Source: Mesodorylaimus sp. YZB2_4
Taxonomy: Eukaryota > Nematoda > Enoplea > Dorylaimida > Dorylaimidae
Direction of reading: 5' to 3'
DNA length: 64,000 nucleotides
NCBI GenBank assembly: GCA_030248295.1
Contig: JASANH010001723.1
Coordinates: 744,001-808,000 of the forward strand
Shown: piece after piece, positions 23,845-35,683 of the stretch
How positions within the stretch are numbered: the first letter of the stretch is position 1
Layout of the letters: the number at the start of each line of letters is the position of its first letter
Position numbers and translations under genes: made by a program
Notes under the pieces: generated by a model
What the model was told of the DNA's origin: nothing
The model's database searches: none
What the model saw: only the letters and a program-made list of their open reading frames with translations

Positions 23845-25107
23845 ATTAACAATTCTCCACCCTTATGTATATATGGATATCGAGCCACGATATTGAACCT
23901 TCCTCCCACCGCAGTGCTATCCATTGCACTCCCCATAGTCGTATTGGGCGTATTCACGAACTCCATGGTCATACTGATGATTCTCACAATCAGACGGCTA
24001 AGCAATCAGGAGATGTACGTCTTCTTCTTATGTCTGTCCAGTTTCACAATGATTGGTCCTTATTCGACCACAAACTTGCTGAACAATTGGCCTGATTGTC
24101 AGAAACTGCCGCGAATTGCGATTGATTGGCTAACCATAGGCTTGCAGTAAGTGCAACTTTTGTAAATTTTGGGGTGCATCCTGCAAAGCATTTGGTGTTG
24201 CGGTGTCTGAACTCTACTCATTCTTCTAAATATGTCATTTTCTAGGCTCGGAGTAAAATGAGGGTACCCAATTTTCTAAACGCCTGTCGTTGTTAACACC
24301 AAAATGGTCTACGCTCCAGCCTTGCCCTGCTGCCCCAAAGGCCATCCGGTGCATTCTGACCTCTATACATACGAGCACGTTGCTAAGCTTGCCTCCTTTT
24401 AGAGTTACAGCAGGCGTCAATGCGTGGCTTACCTGCTGCATTAGCATGGATCGTTTCCTTATTGTTTACTACCATGTTGCCTACTTGACCAAAGAAACCA
24501 CAGTTCGGGTTCTCGGCAAAATGTGCGCAATAATCATCGCCCATCTCCTTGCCGCCATGTTCTCCAACCTCATACATTATATTCCGAGCGCCGTGACCAA
24601 TCCTGTGGACCCGCTCGAGGTGGTAATGTTGGAACAGATTTTCAGACCCGCGCCTCTCATCGACTCCATTCAGTTAGTCAACCAAATCCTGAATGTCACT
24701 CGCTTGGTGGCTGATCGGGTGGTGCCAGGGATACTGTGCCCCGTCACCTACTTGGCCGTTTTCATTCTTCGAAATCGTCAAAAAGCGGTAGTACTCAAGC
24801 AACCACTGACGGGTGAAGCGACAGTTAGAGCCACAGAGGCGCGTCAAATGGCTGAACGTAGAATACGCCGCAGTCGAAAGCTGGTGGTCGGGATTAGTGT
24901 GTCCGTTTTTATTAGTCTTTTACCTGAAACAATCCTCGATTTCTCAAATTTTGCCCTGAGAGTGGACTTGCGCAGTAAGGCGCCCGTGGTCGGACTTATA
25001 CAGTATGGTATATGCCAAACATAATCGACCCACTCGTCTGCATTGCCTCCTTAACCAATCTGAAGAGGACGGCCAAGAAGATCTTGGGGAAAATACGGTG
25101 GATATAA
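23845..25107 (+). pseudogene. Rhodopsin-type GPCR pseudogene (paralogue A)
   Basis: It aligns throughout with the intact GPCR at 27702-28813. Exon 1 runs to 24146 and exon 2 from 24403, the same intron position and phase as the intact copy. Two lesions show against that paralogue. The codon matching its ATG start is ATT (23845-23847; the following codons AAC AAT TC match). Five extra bases (CAGTA, about 25001-25005) sit before the seventh membrane helix and shift the frame, producing a stop 15 bases later; the original frame resumes as MPNIIDPLVCIASL and would end at 25107. Membrane helices 1-6 and the DRF motif after helix 3 are preserved. The inserted bases make TACAGTA, which matches a Tc1/mariner excision scar. 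Confidence 0.85.
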
Positions 25108-25746
25108 GATCTACGATGGGGAGTCTAAGCCAAAGTCAGACTCTGCAATTCTGGGTGTTGTGTTACGGCAGTGCTCCTGGTGGTGTGAGTGAACACAGTG
25201 CTCTCAGATTTACTTCGCCTACTGTGATGTCCGTGAGCGCTCAATGCAGAAATTGAGCAAGAGTGCACCAGCTGCTCTAACACGCTAATATGCAAGCTTT
25301 AACGGTACAGCATCGGGTGCAAAATTTTAACTGCCTCTGGCTTTCAAACTCGTCGTTTAGCTTTTAGCTACATAGAATGTGACAGCAATCATAACCAATC
25401 AGCACACACAATTATTGGCACATTTGAACAACAGTATTCTCAACAAGCTCTTAGGTTCAAAATAAAAGCTCAAAGAGCAAAATAAGAGCCGTGAACTAAC
25501 ATCGGCACATCGGATCCGGTGCAGATTACGGTAGATTATAGGCCGAAGAAAAATAAGAGTTCTTTTTATTTTCCTGTCAATGCTATCCTCTAGATGACTA
25601 TTTTGTTTCCTTGATTATAATGGGTGCATCGCACGCCCACGGCCTCCGTTTATGATGAGTCTATTTGATCCCCCAGAGGGACTCTGTGCTTACCTGACAA
25701 ATGCCATTCGGGTTATTAGAACCAAAGTTTGTAACAAACGCTTTAA

Positions 25747-26994
25747 AGGGCCACAGACACGCTCAGAGGGAGCAAAATTGTGAAAAGTACTTATCGAGAC
25801 TAGCCTCACAAACCTCACAAAAAGGTCCAAAAAACTACGCTTGGCGCAAGGTAAGATTTCTTTTATCAGTTGGGACTCCATATCTCTGGTATTATAACTT
25901 AAGAAGTAACACCCTCCCAGAGTGAGAAGAGAACCCTAAAAGCCTTCTAGCAGTCACGTTTCGTTTTAGAATCTTACAGACCAGTGTATTGATCGCTTGG
26001 CTGCCTCGTTGACTCCGATCAGGAAGAAATCGAGCGTGGGAACCGTAGCTGTTGTTTAGTTGAGATGAGCGACCACTCCGAAAGCCCATAAAATAGTTCG
26101 ACGATTTGTTTTTAGTCTGATACGTGATTGTCATACAGGTAATTTTTATTGTAGATAGAACGTGTAAAGCATAATAAAATATAAAGCAAACTGGAAGACT
26201 AGAATAGTAAAGTAAATAAACATGGGGAATAATGAGTACCTACCGTAATGAAAGTGACTATCAATGAGTATTGTATAATGCAACAGCAATCAAAATAAAT
26301 TATTGCGATGCTTCGAACCATCGGATTTTCTTCGACGCCTAGCGAAATCCAGTAGTCTCCTTCCGTCTGGTAAAGCTTCAATTTTAATCTAAATTAGGCA
26401 TACATCTAAAGGCAGGCAGAGCAGGCATCTACAGGCAGGCATCGCAGGCATCTAAATCTAATAAAAGATTTCTAAACCATCGGAAAATCTAAACCATCGG
26501 AAAATGGTGACTGCACCTTTGAAGGTATCTTGCTCCAATGAAACGGTTTGCTTAACTCAGATCGTACATATCTGGAAAGTTTTCGAAAATATTTCCTGCT
26601 TGAGACAAGACCGATTCACGTCTTCCGGCGATGGATCAAAAGACGGATAGGCACTAGTACAGTACATATTCAGGAGCTTCGTCTTCAAAACCTGAAGAAT
26701 TCATCTTCTTGCCCAGCGTACAGTCCCAACTTTTCACTCGTTCGTCGAACTTCGTTTTTTCGTCTCGCAAGGCGCGCCTCCGTGCGCACACTTCAGTTGG
26801 AATTCGGGGTGCATTTGCGCTAAACATACTGAACCTGCTTTTGCACTTTGTTTTTTGCGGTAATTGGGATTTGAAATTGTTGGACGACTTTTTTCACGAA
26901 CGGCTGGTCCAAAACGGCTGAAATTTTTTTTATTTTTCTCATCTCGATAAGTACTTTTTACAGTTTCGCTCCCTCAGAGCGTGTCTGTGGACCT
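25747..26994. mobile_element. Non-autonomous TTAA-flanked element (piggyBac-like ends), 1.25 kb
   Basis: Terminal inverted repeats of about 55-60 bases lie at 25747-25802 and 26940-26994. They begin AGGGCCACAGACACGCTC and, on the other end, AGGTCCACAGACACGCTC. Both ends are directly flanked by TTAA (25743-25746 and 26995-26998), the target used by piggyBac transposases. The inside has no transposase frame. The arms differ at several positions, so it is not very recent. Confidence 0.75.
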
Positions 26995-27701
26995 TTAACG
27001 ATGTTGTGGGATGGGACGATGTCTAATTGGACTGACGATTAGTGTAAGTCAGAGCTCACTCTACGAGATTAAAACATGCTCAAACGTGTATCTACTAATG
27101 CTAACTCGTACGACAAGCTAGTTGAATGCTGCTACTCGTCTCTGTGCTCTTTCAAAATGCACTCGAGCTTCATCGACTGCCTGAAGATGCTCCGACTTTA
27201 GTTCACGTGGATGAGGAAAAGGGGCGTGCTGAAACTAACTATGTATAAGTTGATCGTAGGCTGGGGCTGGGCAAGTTCGTCTGCATTGTTTCGTGGAAAA
27301 CTGTGTGTGTAGAAATGTGCGCACTTCGACATGTCTTCATCATTGCTATTGTATTCCTTTTCAGGCTTTCCTCATTTATTGATAATTACAGCCTTTGTAC
27401 CTACATTTGATGCTAGTGCTGAGGAGCCAAATGAGGTCTCTGGTGCCTGAGGAGGGGCGGCTTTCTTCGAACAAACCCCGAAGGTTAGTTGGTTTTTGTC
27501 GCAGAACACATGTGACGAGCCCATTTCTTCGTTGATAGGGGCAGGAAACATATCAAGCTGTTGTATGTGGACAATTGGATGCCGACAAAACATACTTAGG
27601 AGTGAAGTGGTCCAAGTAGTAGGTGACACAAAGACCAAGTTCTTACAATTTAGAAAGAGAAAGAGGAAGAGACTATGCTCTTTCCCTTTTAGACACTCAA
27701 T

Positions 27702-28813
27702 ATGAACAATTCAACTGACTGCCCCGACGACTATCGGCCAACGATCATGGACCTACCCGCCAATGTCACCCTGGCAATTACAGTGCCCATGATCATATTG
27801 GGCATGTTCCTAAATGCGTTCGTGTTGGCTTTGCTTGGTGAGCAGAAGCGGCTGTCGAACCAAGAAATATACGTGGTCGTGCTATGCTTCTCCAGCTTCA
27901 TCATGGTCGGCCCTTGTCTGGCAACAGTGATCTTCAGAGGCTGGTTCGTTTGTCCCAAATTTCCCATGGTCTTTACAAGCTTTCTGATCATGGGTTTACA
28001 GTAAGTCTGCAGCAGGTATTATCAGATTTATCACCCGAGGATTCCTCATTTAGGGTGACGGCGGGGGTGAATATCTGGATAACATGTTGCATCAGCATCG
28101 ACCGTTTCTTGATCGTTTATCACCATGTCAACTACACGTCAAAGGAATCGAAACGTCGGGTCATCTGGAAGATCACTGCAATCATTTTATCCCATCTTTT
28201 GGTTGGCACCTTCAGTAATTTCGTTTACTACATCCCCATCCTGACCACCCGTCCCATCAGTCCCCTTGAAATACCCGTGCCCGGCACTCCGAGTGGGATA
28301 ACACAGACCACATACCCTGTACAACTGATCAACCAGATCTTGAACGTCACTCGATTGGTCACTGATCGCTTGGTCCCATGGCTCCTCTGCCCTGTTACCT
28401 ATTTCGCAGTGTTTGTGATACGTAATCGTCAGAAAACAGCAGTCCAGCAACTGCCTTCTGTAGGCGCAGTGGGCGTAGGAGCAAAGGAAGCACGGCAGAT
28501 GGCAGAGCGCCGCATTCGTCGTAGTCGCAGACTCGTGGTTGGAATCAGCATCTCTGTGTTCATAAGCCTCTTGCCTGAAACTGTCCTCGATTTCTCTGCC
28601 TACGCTTTGAATGTGAATTTGCGCAGTAGCGCCCCAATCATAGGGCTGATCTGGTATATCCCGAATATTATCGACCCAATGATTTGTATTTTCTCTTTGT
28701 CAAGTCTAAATCGAGAAACACAGAAAGTTTTGAGCAGACTAGGATTCTCCTGCTTCGCAACCGCTACGAATACGAATGGAACGACCGCTGGCTCGCCATC
28801 AAAGAATGGGTGA
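27702..28813 (+). CDS. Rhodopsin-type (class A-like) GPCR
   Basis: A predicted seven-helix receptor of 352 residues from two exons (27702-28000 and 28054-28813) separated by a 53-base intron. The N terminus has a sequon (NNST). Helix 1 holds GMFLNAFVLALL, helix 3 ends in DRFLIVYHHV (DRY variant), and the loop before helix 6 is basic (RRIRRSRRLVVG). Helix 7 reads IPNIIDPMICIFSL, a variant of NPxxY with Asp for Asn and no Tyr. The usual Asp of helix 2 is not seen in VVVLCFSSFIMVGP. The ligand cannot be told. Orphan receptors of small-invertebrate expansions often look like this. It lies 2.6 kb downstream of a dead paralogue, in the same orientation. Confidence 0.88.
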
Positions 28814-28899
28814 CTGACAGCTGTGATGACGGGGTCATATGCGCGTGCTGTGTGCATGTCAGGCTGCCTATTGTGGACCAATGTTAGCACCAGTACTAA

Positions 28900-31800
28900 A
28901 TGTATAGAGCTGTCGAATCAGTTGAATCAAGCACCCTATTGAAACTCTGGCTCGTTAAGCTCGCGCGTTATAATAAGGCTTCCCGTAGTGTCGTAGTTCG
29001 TGAGGCAAATATGAGGGAAGGTCAAACGTCCCCTTTGAGTATGCCTCCTAAGCTTTCTCTTCGGTGTGACATTGATGCAGTGGCAGAGAAAGGGAGCGAA
29101 GGAATAGAGCAATCACCATGCATTATCATGGCATCGAATGAAGGTGCGTCGAAAAGAGAAAAATCGAATAAAAATTGTGTCAATTAGATGTCAGCAGTCA
29201 ATACACTGTTAATAAGAGGTCGGATTCGTACGTACTTTTGTAGTAAGGCGCTGAACACTGCAATCGTGAAACTAGTCAGACACATCCCACCACAGGTATA
29301 AAGTTACGGTACAGATATACTGCAGGCAATTGGTGCGCGGAGGTCCAGCTAATCTCACTGCCTGATTAGATAGACCTGTTCACACCAATTTCCAGTTTTC
29401 GTCTGGTTCATAAAGCATAAAAGCACCGTTAGATCAGCAGCTACGGTACTGCGCCATGGTGGCAACTTTTTGAACGCACATCTTGGTCAGATAGAAGACC
29501 TCCTAATTCGTAAAGGCTGTACGACAGCAATGTACGGCTGCCCGACGGGAGGTTTGTTGGTTGGTTGACCCTGTTGGTTTTCTGGACGAGAATTCGATCA
29601 TCGATGTCTATCTATCAATCTCTCTAGCATTGCATGAACGCGAGACACTTTTTATCTTATCTGAATGGTCCCGATCCATTCACGAACATCACTCGCGGTC
29701 ATCTCATTACGAAGCCTATTGTGTAGTATCCCAAATGGCTGGTGGCTCGATATTTCTAATCGAATGCTAAGAATGATCTCAAATTGCAGTAGATTATATG
29801 TACTGGGGACATAGACTAATTTATACTGTATGCATGCACTTGAAAGAGGCGCAGGCCTAAAAGTTTTCATACAGGTTCCCTCTCTTGATAAATCCAGACA
29901 CATAAAGATGAAGGATAAATTATAGTTTCCATAGATATCGATATACAAATCCAGATATACATATTACGATTTAGATAGATTACAGTATTGACCATTGACG
30001 GTAATTAAAAACGTACATTTACCACGCGCACATCTGAAAAAGTCACCTGTTATAGGAATCAGCAGAGCAAATGCCCAACCAGACGCCTAATGCTAAAGGA
30101 CGATTTTCGCCGGCTAATAACTCGAGAACGGTTTGATGAAAATTTTTGATATTTTGCACACATGGCAGAATCGGCCGAATCTACAATCGCGCCAATTTTG
30201 ATCAAAATCCATCCGGTCGTTGTCGAGTTCCAGAATACGCGATTTCTTGTTCAGGGAAAGAAGACGAGGAGGAGGAGGATAAAGATCGACCTAGATCAAC
30301 AAACGGACATCGTACAGCAGTAAAACTTGGTTTTTCTAAAAGCTTAAACTTTTAGAATCTGCCTTTTAACACAGATTTTTCAAAAGCATTCATTTCTAAA
30401 AAGTTACAGTATTCCTAAAAGAGGCCTAGTCATTTGTTTGGCCTTTTTTAAACCGTCACTCGTCAGATACTGGACGGATTTGGATAATAATTGACATGAT
30501 TGCAGATCAGACCTATCTTGCAAAGATTGCGAAAAATCAACTTTTTTAGTTCAATCGTTCTTGAGTTATCGACTATCGAAAGTAGTCGGCGCTGGTGTTT
30601 CTGTTCTTGTATTTTTGGCGCGGGGTTTAGAAACATCAACTGAACGGGTTGAGGCGCAGCGCCATTGATTGGCTAGGCTTAGCGGGCTCTAACGAAGATG
30701 GGTTTGGCACAGCAATAAATTTGCCGATTATAAATTGAGAATGTGCGAACGAATATAAATGATGTGGAAAGAGTTTACGTGGGCAGCACATATTTTATTT
30801 GATGCGGAGGTAATATTGTTGAGAAAAATTCGAGCTATTAGTAACTTGACGAACGTTGCGGATCCTGAATTTCAGTTTCTGAAGAAACAGAAGTTCAGAT
30901 CACCCCGAGCATGACCCAGTTCTTTTTAGGCTAGCTTCAGTCTCCGATAGGTTGCCCGTTTTTACATATTTTTTAGTTTATTTAGAGCATATTTGCTTGT
31001 GGCAGAGAGTGGCTTTTCAGCAGCACTTTTGTTTTCCGACCACGAGGCTCTCAATTCGACTCAGTTCGAATTTTCGGTTTTTGTTTCTCTTCCTTCCACG
31101 AGACAGACGAACGTTATTGCGAACAAGGAATATGAGGTTGGTCCTTGACTTTTTTGCCCGTCAGAGATAAGGTTTCAGGCGTGACAGATGCATAAAATAA
31201 GTACTTCATTTGCTGTTTTTCCTGCCGCCTGTATATCTTAGTACATATTCGAAAAATCTGTGCATTTCATCAGTAAGAGTTTCTGACTAGTATGAAATGA
31301 TCGATCGGTGAGGTGTTTTGGCCAAACTAGTTTGTAGCAAAAAAAACGAAAAACGGTCTAATTATTTCCAAAAAAAGTCTGTTATGACAGGCTCGAATTT
31401 TTAGACCAGCCAATGCACACAGTGGAAGCAGGGCTTAGGATGGCTGGTCTACTCGGTCACTGCTAAGCGCAACCACGGTCTGGGAAAAGTCTGAGCAGAA
31501 GCTGCTTTATCTGCATGAATACCAACAGGACGACTGATCCTGGCAACGAGCAGAGGGTCCTGCAATCCTGTGCTCGTGGTCTGCTAGTGGGCTAGGAGTG
31601 TCTAGCTCTCGTGCTATGCGCGCACATGCTCATAGTAGGTAGTGTTCAAGCCGCGGCTAGGTAAATCATTTTGTGTTATGTATCCCTTTATCCTCGAGCG
31701 GTTTATTACTGATATGATAAACCATGAGCATGAACATAAAGTTGGAAGGAGGGGGGAAAGATTGTTGAGAGTGTCTCTCGAGGTTTAGGCATTTAAGTAC

Positions 31801-34070
31801 AAGCCATATCACTTTACTCGCAGCGCTACAGCTTTAGCAGAGTCAGGTTGCTTGTATGACACAGCACAGCTGACTTTGGGGAGCCTGTCTGAACATCCGC
31901 AGTACACAGAATACAGGCTTTGTGGCTTTGATGCTGACCTCTAAATGCATGCATACAGTATATGTGCGAGTGATTCTACGTACACTGTGTGCAGTGCGCA
32001 GCATGTCGGGCCACCTCTCCTTTCTTGTGGCCGAGTAGACCAGCCATCCTAAGCCCTGGTTCCACTGTGTGCATTGGCTGGTCTAAAAGTTTCGAGTCTG
32101 TAATAACAGACTTTTTTGGAAGTAATATTTGATATAACCGGCCTAAAAAGATCCAACACGCACAAAAATTGTAATCTCTTTCGGGAATGGCAATCTGGCT
32201 TCCCCATAAATCAGCCTGGCGCGGAACATAGATACTTCTCGTGTAGCATTGGGCTGTGCCTGTCTGTTGCCTGCAGTCGGGCAGCCTGTAGCGGTCCTTC
32301 ATACTTTTTGTGGAGCCTGTAGCACGTAGCAGGTAGCATGTATCTTTTCGAGCAGAGACTGAATTTCGACTATTCATCATTTACCTAATGCGAGAAATCA
32401 GTAAAAAAGGTCTATTACAAAGTTACGAAGGCCTAAAACATAAAAAATTAGGCGGGCCAAAATTTTTTCCGCGTTAAAATTCTGAAAAAGCAGTCAAAAT
32501 ACCCCCCAAAGGTATTTCCAAATATTTAAAAAAATAAGCCCGCCGCTACATTTATGTGTAGAAAACGGACCAGAATCGAGAAGTAGTCGGGAAAGTACGT
32601 GTCATGTAGCTCGCATATACAGGCTACATAAGAGCAAAAACGGGTCTTCATACTGTCATTGTAGCATAGCGCGGTACCAGAGACAGTACAAAAAAACTGG
32701 CCAATGTGCGCGGTGCTCGCGGCTGGAGTCGCTACAGCTACAGGCACGAGAAGTATGTTCCGCGCCTAATCCTTGTCACAGTCTTTGTCACACAATCAAG
32801 CTACAAGTACTTCATCGTCACCATCATATATTTCATCGAATGCGTAAAAGAGTTTCAGATGGTATATTTTAAGTTACATACGCTGAGGTGAATCTGCGTA
32901 CGCACTAAGTGCTGACGTACATACTCGCATGGGAAAATCCCTACCATACACCGACTGTACATCATCAAGTCTGGACAAGGTGGCAGATCCTGAGTGTTCG
33001 CACACACATTTTTTAAAATTCTCAACTAAAAGTGGACTTTTTCGTCGAAGTAAACCATGCATCCTAGGCTGGCTTGTGCTTCACCACATAGCAAACTTCT
33101 CTGTCCAAAATCTTACAGCATGTGCAAGCAAAACACACACAGCATCTCTCCCATCCCGTCTCCTACTACTGCAGATGGTATAATCCTGTCCGGACAATCA
33201 GACATTTCTAGCAGCTCCTAAGACGTCAAGCCTACGGGTTATCTTACTGTGTCCTACCCCCAGCTGGCATTCCAGGATACATTACTCTGCTGGACGTAAG
33301 CGCCGAAGCACAGGTATCCACATACTGTACATAACATACATACAGCACTCAGCGGAAAATGCCTACTCTAAAACCGTCGGCTCAAATAAAACACGCGAGT
33401 TACCTCAACAACGCCTTTTTATCGCGGAACTTCTGAAACAGACAGGGTATCAAAAATACTAATAAATACAGATTCTAGATGGACATCAAATCAAATGGAC
33501 ATGGAAAATTCAAATCGACAAATGGCGGGAAAATTTCCACACAAAAAACTCAATGCCTAAACCTACAGCACATTAATTTGTTTTAGCAAAAGCATACACG
33601 AGATCCAGGCCACTTAGTCTTAAACTGGTCACGCCAAGGCAATTCACTCCAGCCTCAAAAACTAAAGCCTCTAAAAGCCTCCAGCCTCTAAAACAGTGGC
33701 CCATCACCTCGCTGCATCTGCCCTTCACACCCTTCCGTCATCGCCACCCACCATTCCCATCGATCTGGGCGTCTAGACCAGCTAATCCAGCGCTGCGACA
33801 CATCCACACATTCATTCCCCACTCAAGCACTTACTAATTTCAATCTGCTATTTCTCACAACAATTCCTTCGCCTGGCTTTTTCCAATTTACGTAATTTCT
33901 TTCTCGACAATGAAATCTTGGCGAGGGGATCACTCCTAAAATAACCAACTTGCAACCATATCACACTCCTCAACCTACAATGCAAAACATGCGCCTAAGC
34001 ACCGCTAAGGCCGGCATGACACCAACATCGTATGAGCCCGCTCGCCTACCACGTGTACTGAATTCGGTGC
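28900..34070. other. Long non-coding stretch
   Basis: No gene could be supported. A plus-strand frame of 95 codons (28900-29187) just after the GPCR has no motif. An inverted-repeat element lies at 31368-32137. The rest is AT-rich, with blocks (for example 30100-30260) that look like old repeats. Confidence 0.4.
31368..32137. mobile_element. Inverted-repeat (fold-back) element, about 0.77 kb
   Basis: About 100 bases at 31368-31467 reappear as reverse complement at 32029-32137. They include GACCAGCCAATGCACACAGTG and its complement. The arms have a few mismatches and enclose about 560 bases without coding capacity. The exact ends and target duplication could not be fixed. Confidence 0.7.
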
Positions 34071-34077
34071 TCAAAAC

Positions 34078-34938
34078 CTACAAACTAGAGTGCAGTGCCA
34101 TGGGTACAGAAGCTGCATAACACATCAGTTGATTTATGTGCGTCAATACTTCTTCGGGTCTCTTTGAGGTGCAGTGATATGAGTATAGCTCGTATAAGAT
34201 ACCCCTATACAAAACATACCCCTGTGCGTACATAATCCTATACAAAACATACCCCTGTACGTACATAATCCTATACAAAACATACCCCTGTACGTACATA
34301 ATCCTATACAAAACATACCCCTGTACGTACATAACCCTATACAAAACATACCCCTGAATGTTTGATAGTACAATAGTATGTTCGACCAAGTCAGAGTAGA
34401 GGTAAAGACTGACAACACCAGCTCTCATGTCGGGTGGGTGAGGTGCCAGGCCGGGGTCATCCGAAATATCCTCAAAGCTGTCCACGTCATAACCAAACAT
34501 GTAGGCCATTGCCTTGGATAACTGAATATCATCAGCGGGATGTGTCAGAGAAATTGTGACTCGGTTTAGTATTTCGTCAAACTGGGATTTTATAGGCAGT
34601 TGATCGGGTAGCCAAGGGTGTTGCTTTTTCATTTGTTTTCCCATGGTTTCAAACGAATCGGTCAACTTGTTATAGTAGCCTTCGGGAACAGTGCACCGCA
34701 AAGTGATATGAGGCTGCGAGATTGGAGCTACTCCATCGTTCTCGCTTTTGAATAGAGCATAAAATATATTGTCCGGGGCTCGGATGTTAAACCACGAATG
34801 AGGGTAAATAAGTTCTGTCAGGGCCACTTCCCATTCGCCAGTCAGTCGAATTCGCTTTGGCAGAGTAACACGAAAACTGGCGGCGTGACTGTTGTTGCCA
34901 GTGTTTCTTGGCAGAGTTAAGTAAAAGTCGTCGCTCAT
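34078..34938 (-). CDS. Virus-like (Polinton/Maverick-type) protein with in-frame minisatellite
   Basis: One frame of 286 codons starting at the ATG at 34938. The first 110 residues (DDFYLTLPRN, then LTGEWEVALTELIYPHSWFN) follow a pattern I recall from uncharacterised proteins scattered through animal genomes, in particular ones linked to Polinton/Maverick or adintovirus-like elements. That link is from memory and unverified. The later SLYLYSDLVEH block also fits. A 33-base repeat (11 codons, about 4.6 copies) interrupts the frame at 34204-34356 without breaking it. The protein is shorter than the family form I remember, so it may be a relic. An upstream in-frame Met at 35007 exists but lies in less protein-like sequence. 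Confidence 0.5.
   Translation of the reverse strand: MSDDFYLTLPRNTGNNSHAASFRVTLPKRIRLTGEWEVALTELIYPHSWFNIRAPDNIFYALFKSENDGVAPISQPHITLRCTVPEGYYNKLTDSFETMGKQMKKQHPWLPDQLPIKSQFDEILNRVTISLTHPADDIQLSKAMAYMFGYDVDSFEDISDDPGLAPHPPDMRAGVVSLYLYSDLVEHTIVLSNIQGYVLYRVMYVQGYVLYRIMYVQGYVLYRIMYVQGYVLYRIMYAQGYVLYRGILYELYSYHCTSKRPEEVLTHINQLMCYAASVPMALHSSL
34204..34356. repeat. 33-bp minisatellite inside a reading frame
   Basis: Unit CCTATACAAAACATACCCCT plus 13 more bases, repeated 4.6 times with one to two differences per unit. The length is a multiple of three and each unit encodes an 11-residue peptide of the form GYVLYRIMYVQ on the minus strand. Confidence 0.95.
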
Positions 34939-35683
34939 TTTAAGGATGGTTTTATGGATGGATTCGGAAGCAGATAACCCAAGCACGAACTGACGATTAG
35001 AGACCACCCCGTGTCAGGTGGGCCGACGGCCTAGGACCGGTATGCAGAGATACCGGTTTGATTTGGCTAGATCTGATCCAGTGCCAGGAAGGGCAGAACA
35101 CGTGGAAGTAATTCACTTGCAGGAAACACACGTGCCATGCGGATGAGGGGGAAGGAACCACTCTCACGGAGAGGTTGCGGGTTACTTTCCTCCCACCGCC
35201 AATTGAGCGTGACCCCACGCTCTACTAAACTAAACTCTCGGAGTTCAGAATAGGGAACATAAAGCAACCGACACAATTGCTGATCGATCCCAGGACGGTG
35301 AGGTCCTAATAGATCATATCAGATGGACTTCCTGAACGAAGGGAGAGCTTCGCTCAAAAGAGAGGACCAGATCCGCACAAGAAATTTTACTGGTGGATCT
35401 GACTAGCAGAGTTTCTCAAGATCTTCACCTGCAGTTCGTTGGGGCACTAGGATCGGCTTGTTGAACCCAAAGGCACATGAAAGAACGCACAAAACGCGTA
35501 AATACCCTAGGAACAACAACTCTTATACTCCTACGTGCGCACGAGACGCAATCACTGCTCGGTACCCCCATTTCCCTCTAAAAGACTCACACACCACAAA
35601 AGGTCCTAGAGCTCATGTCACTGGACGCTTACCACTAGCGGAGAGGCAGTGGATCGAGTGTGCTTGATGTGCTATTGCTATTG

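Noticed and set aside
24383-24577. Minus-strand frames opposite the GPCR genes
   Set aside because: Shadows of receptor exons.
34204-34356. CRISPR-like array
   Set aside because: Units are directly abutting with no spacers; it is a minisatellite in an animal genome.
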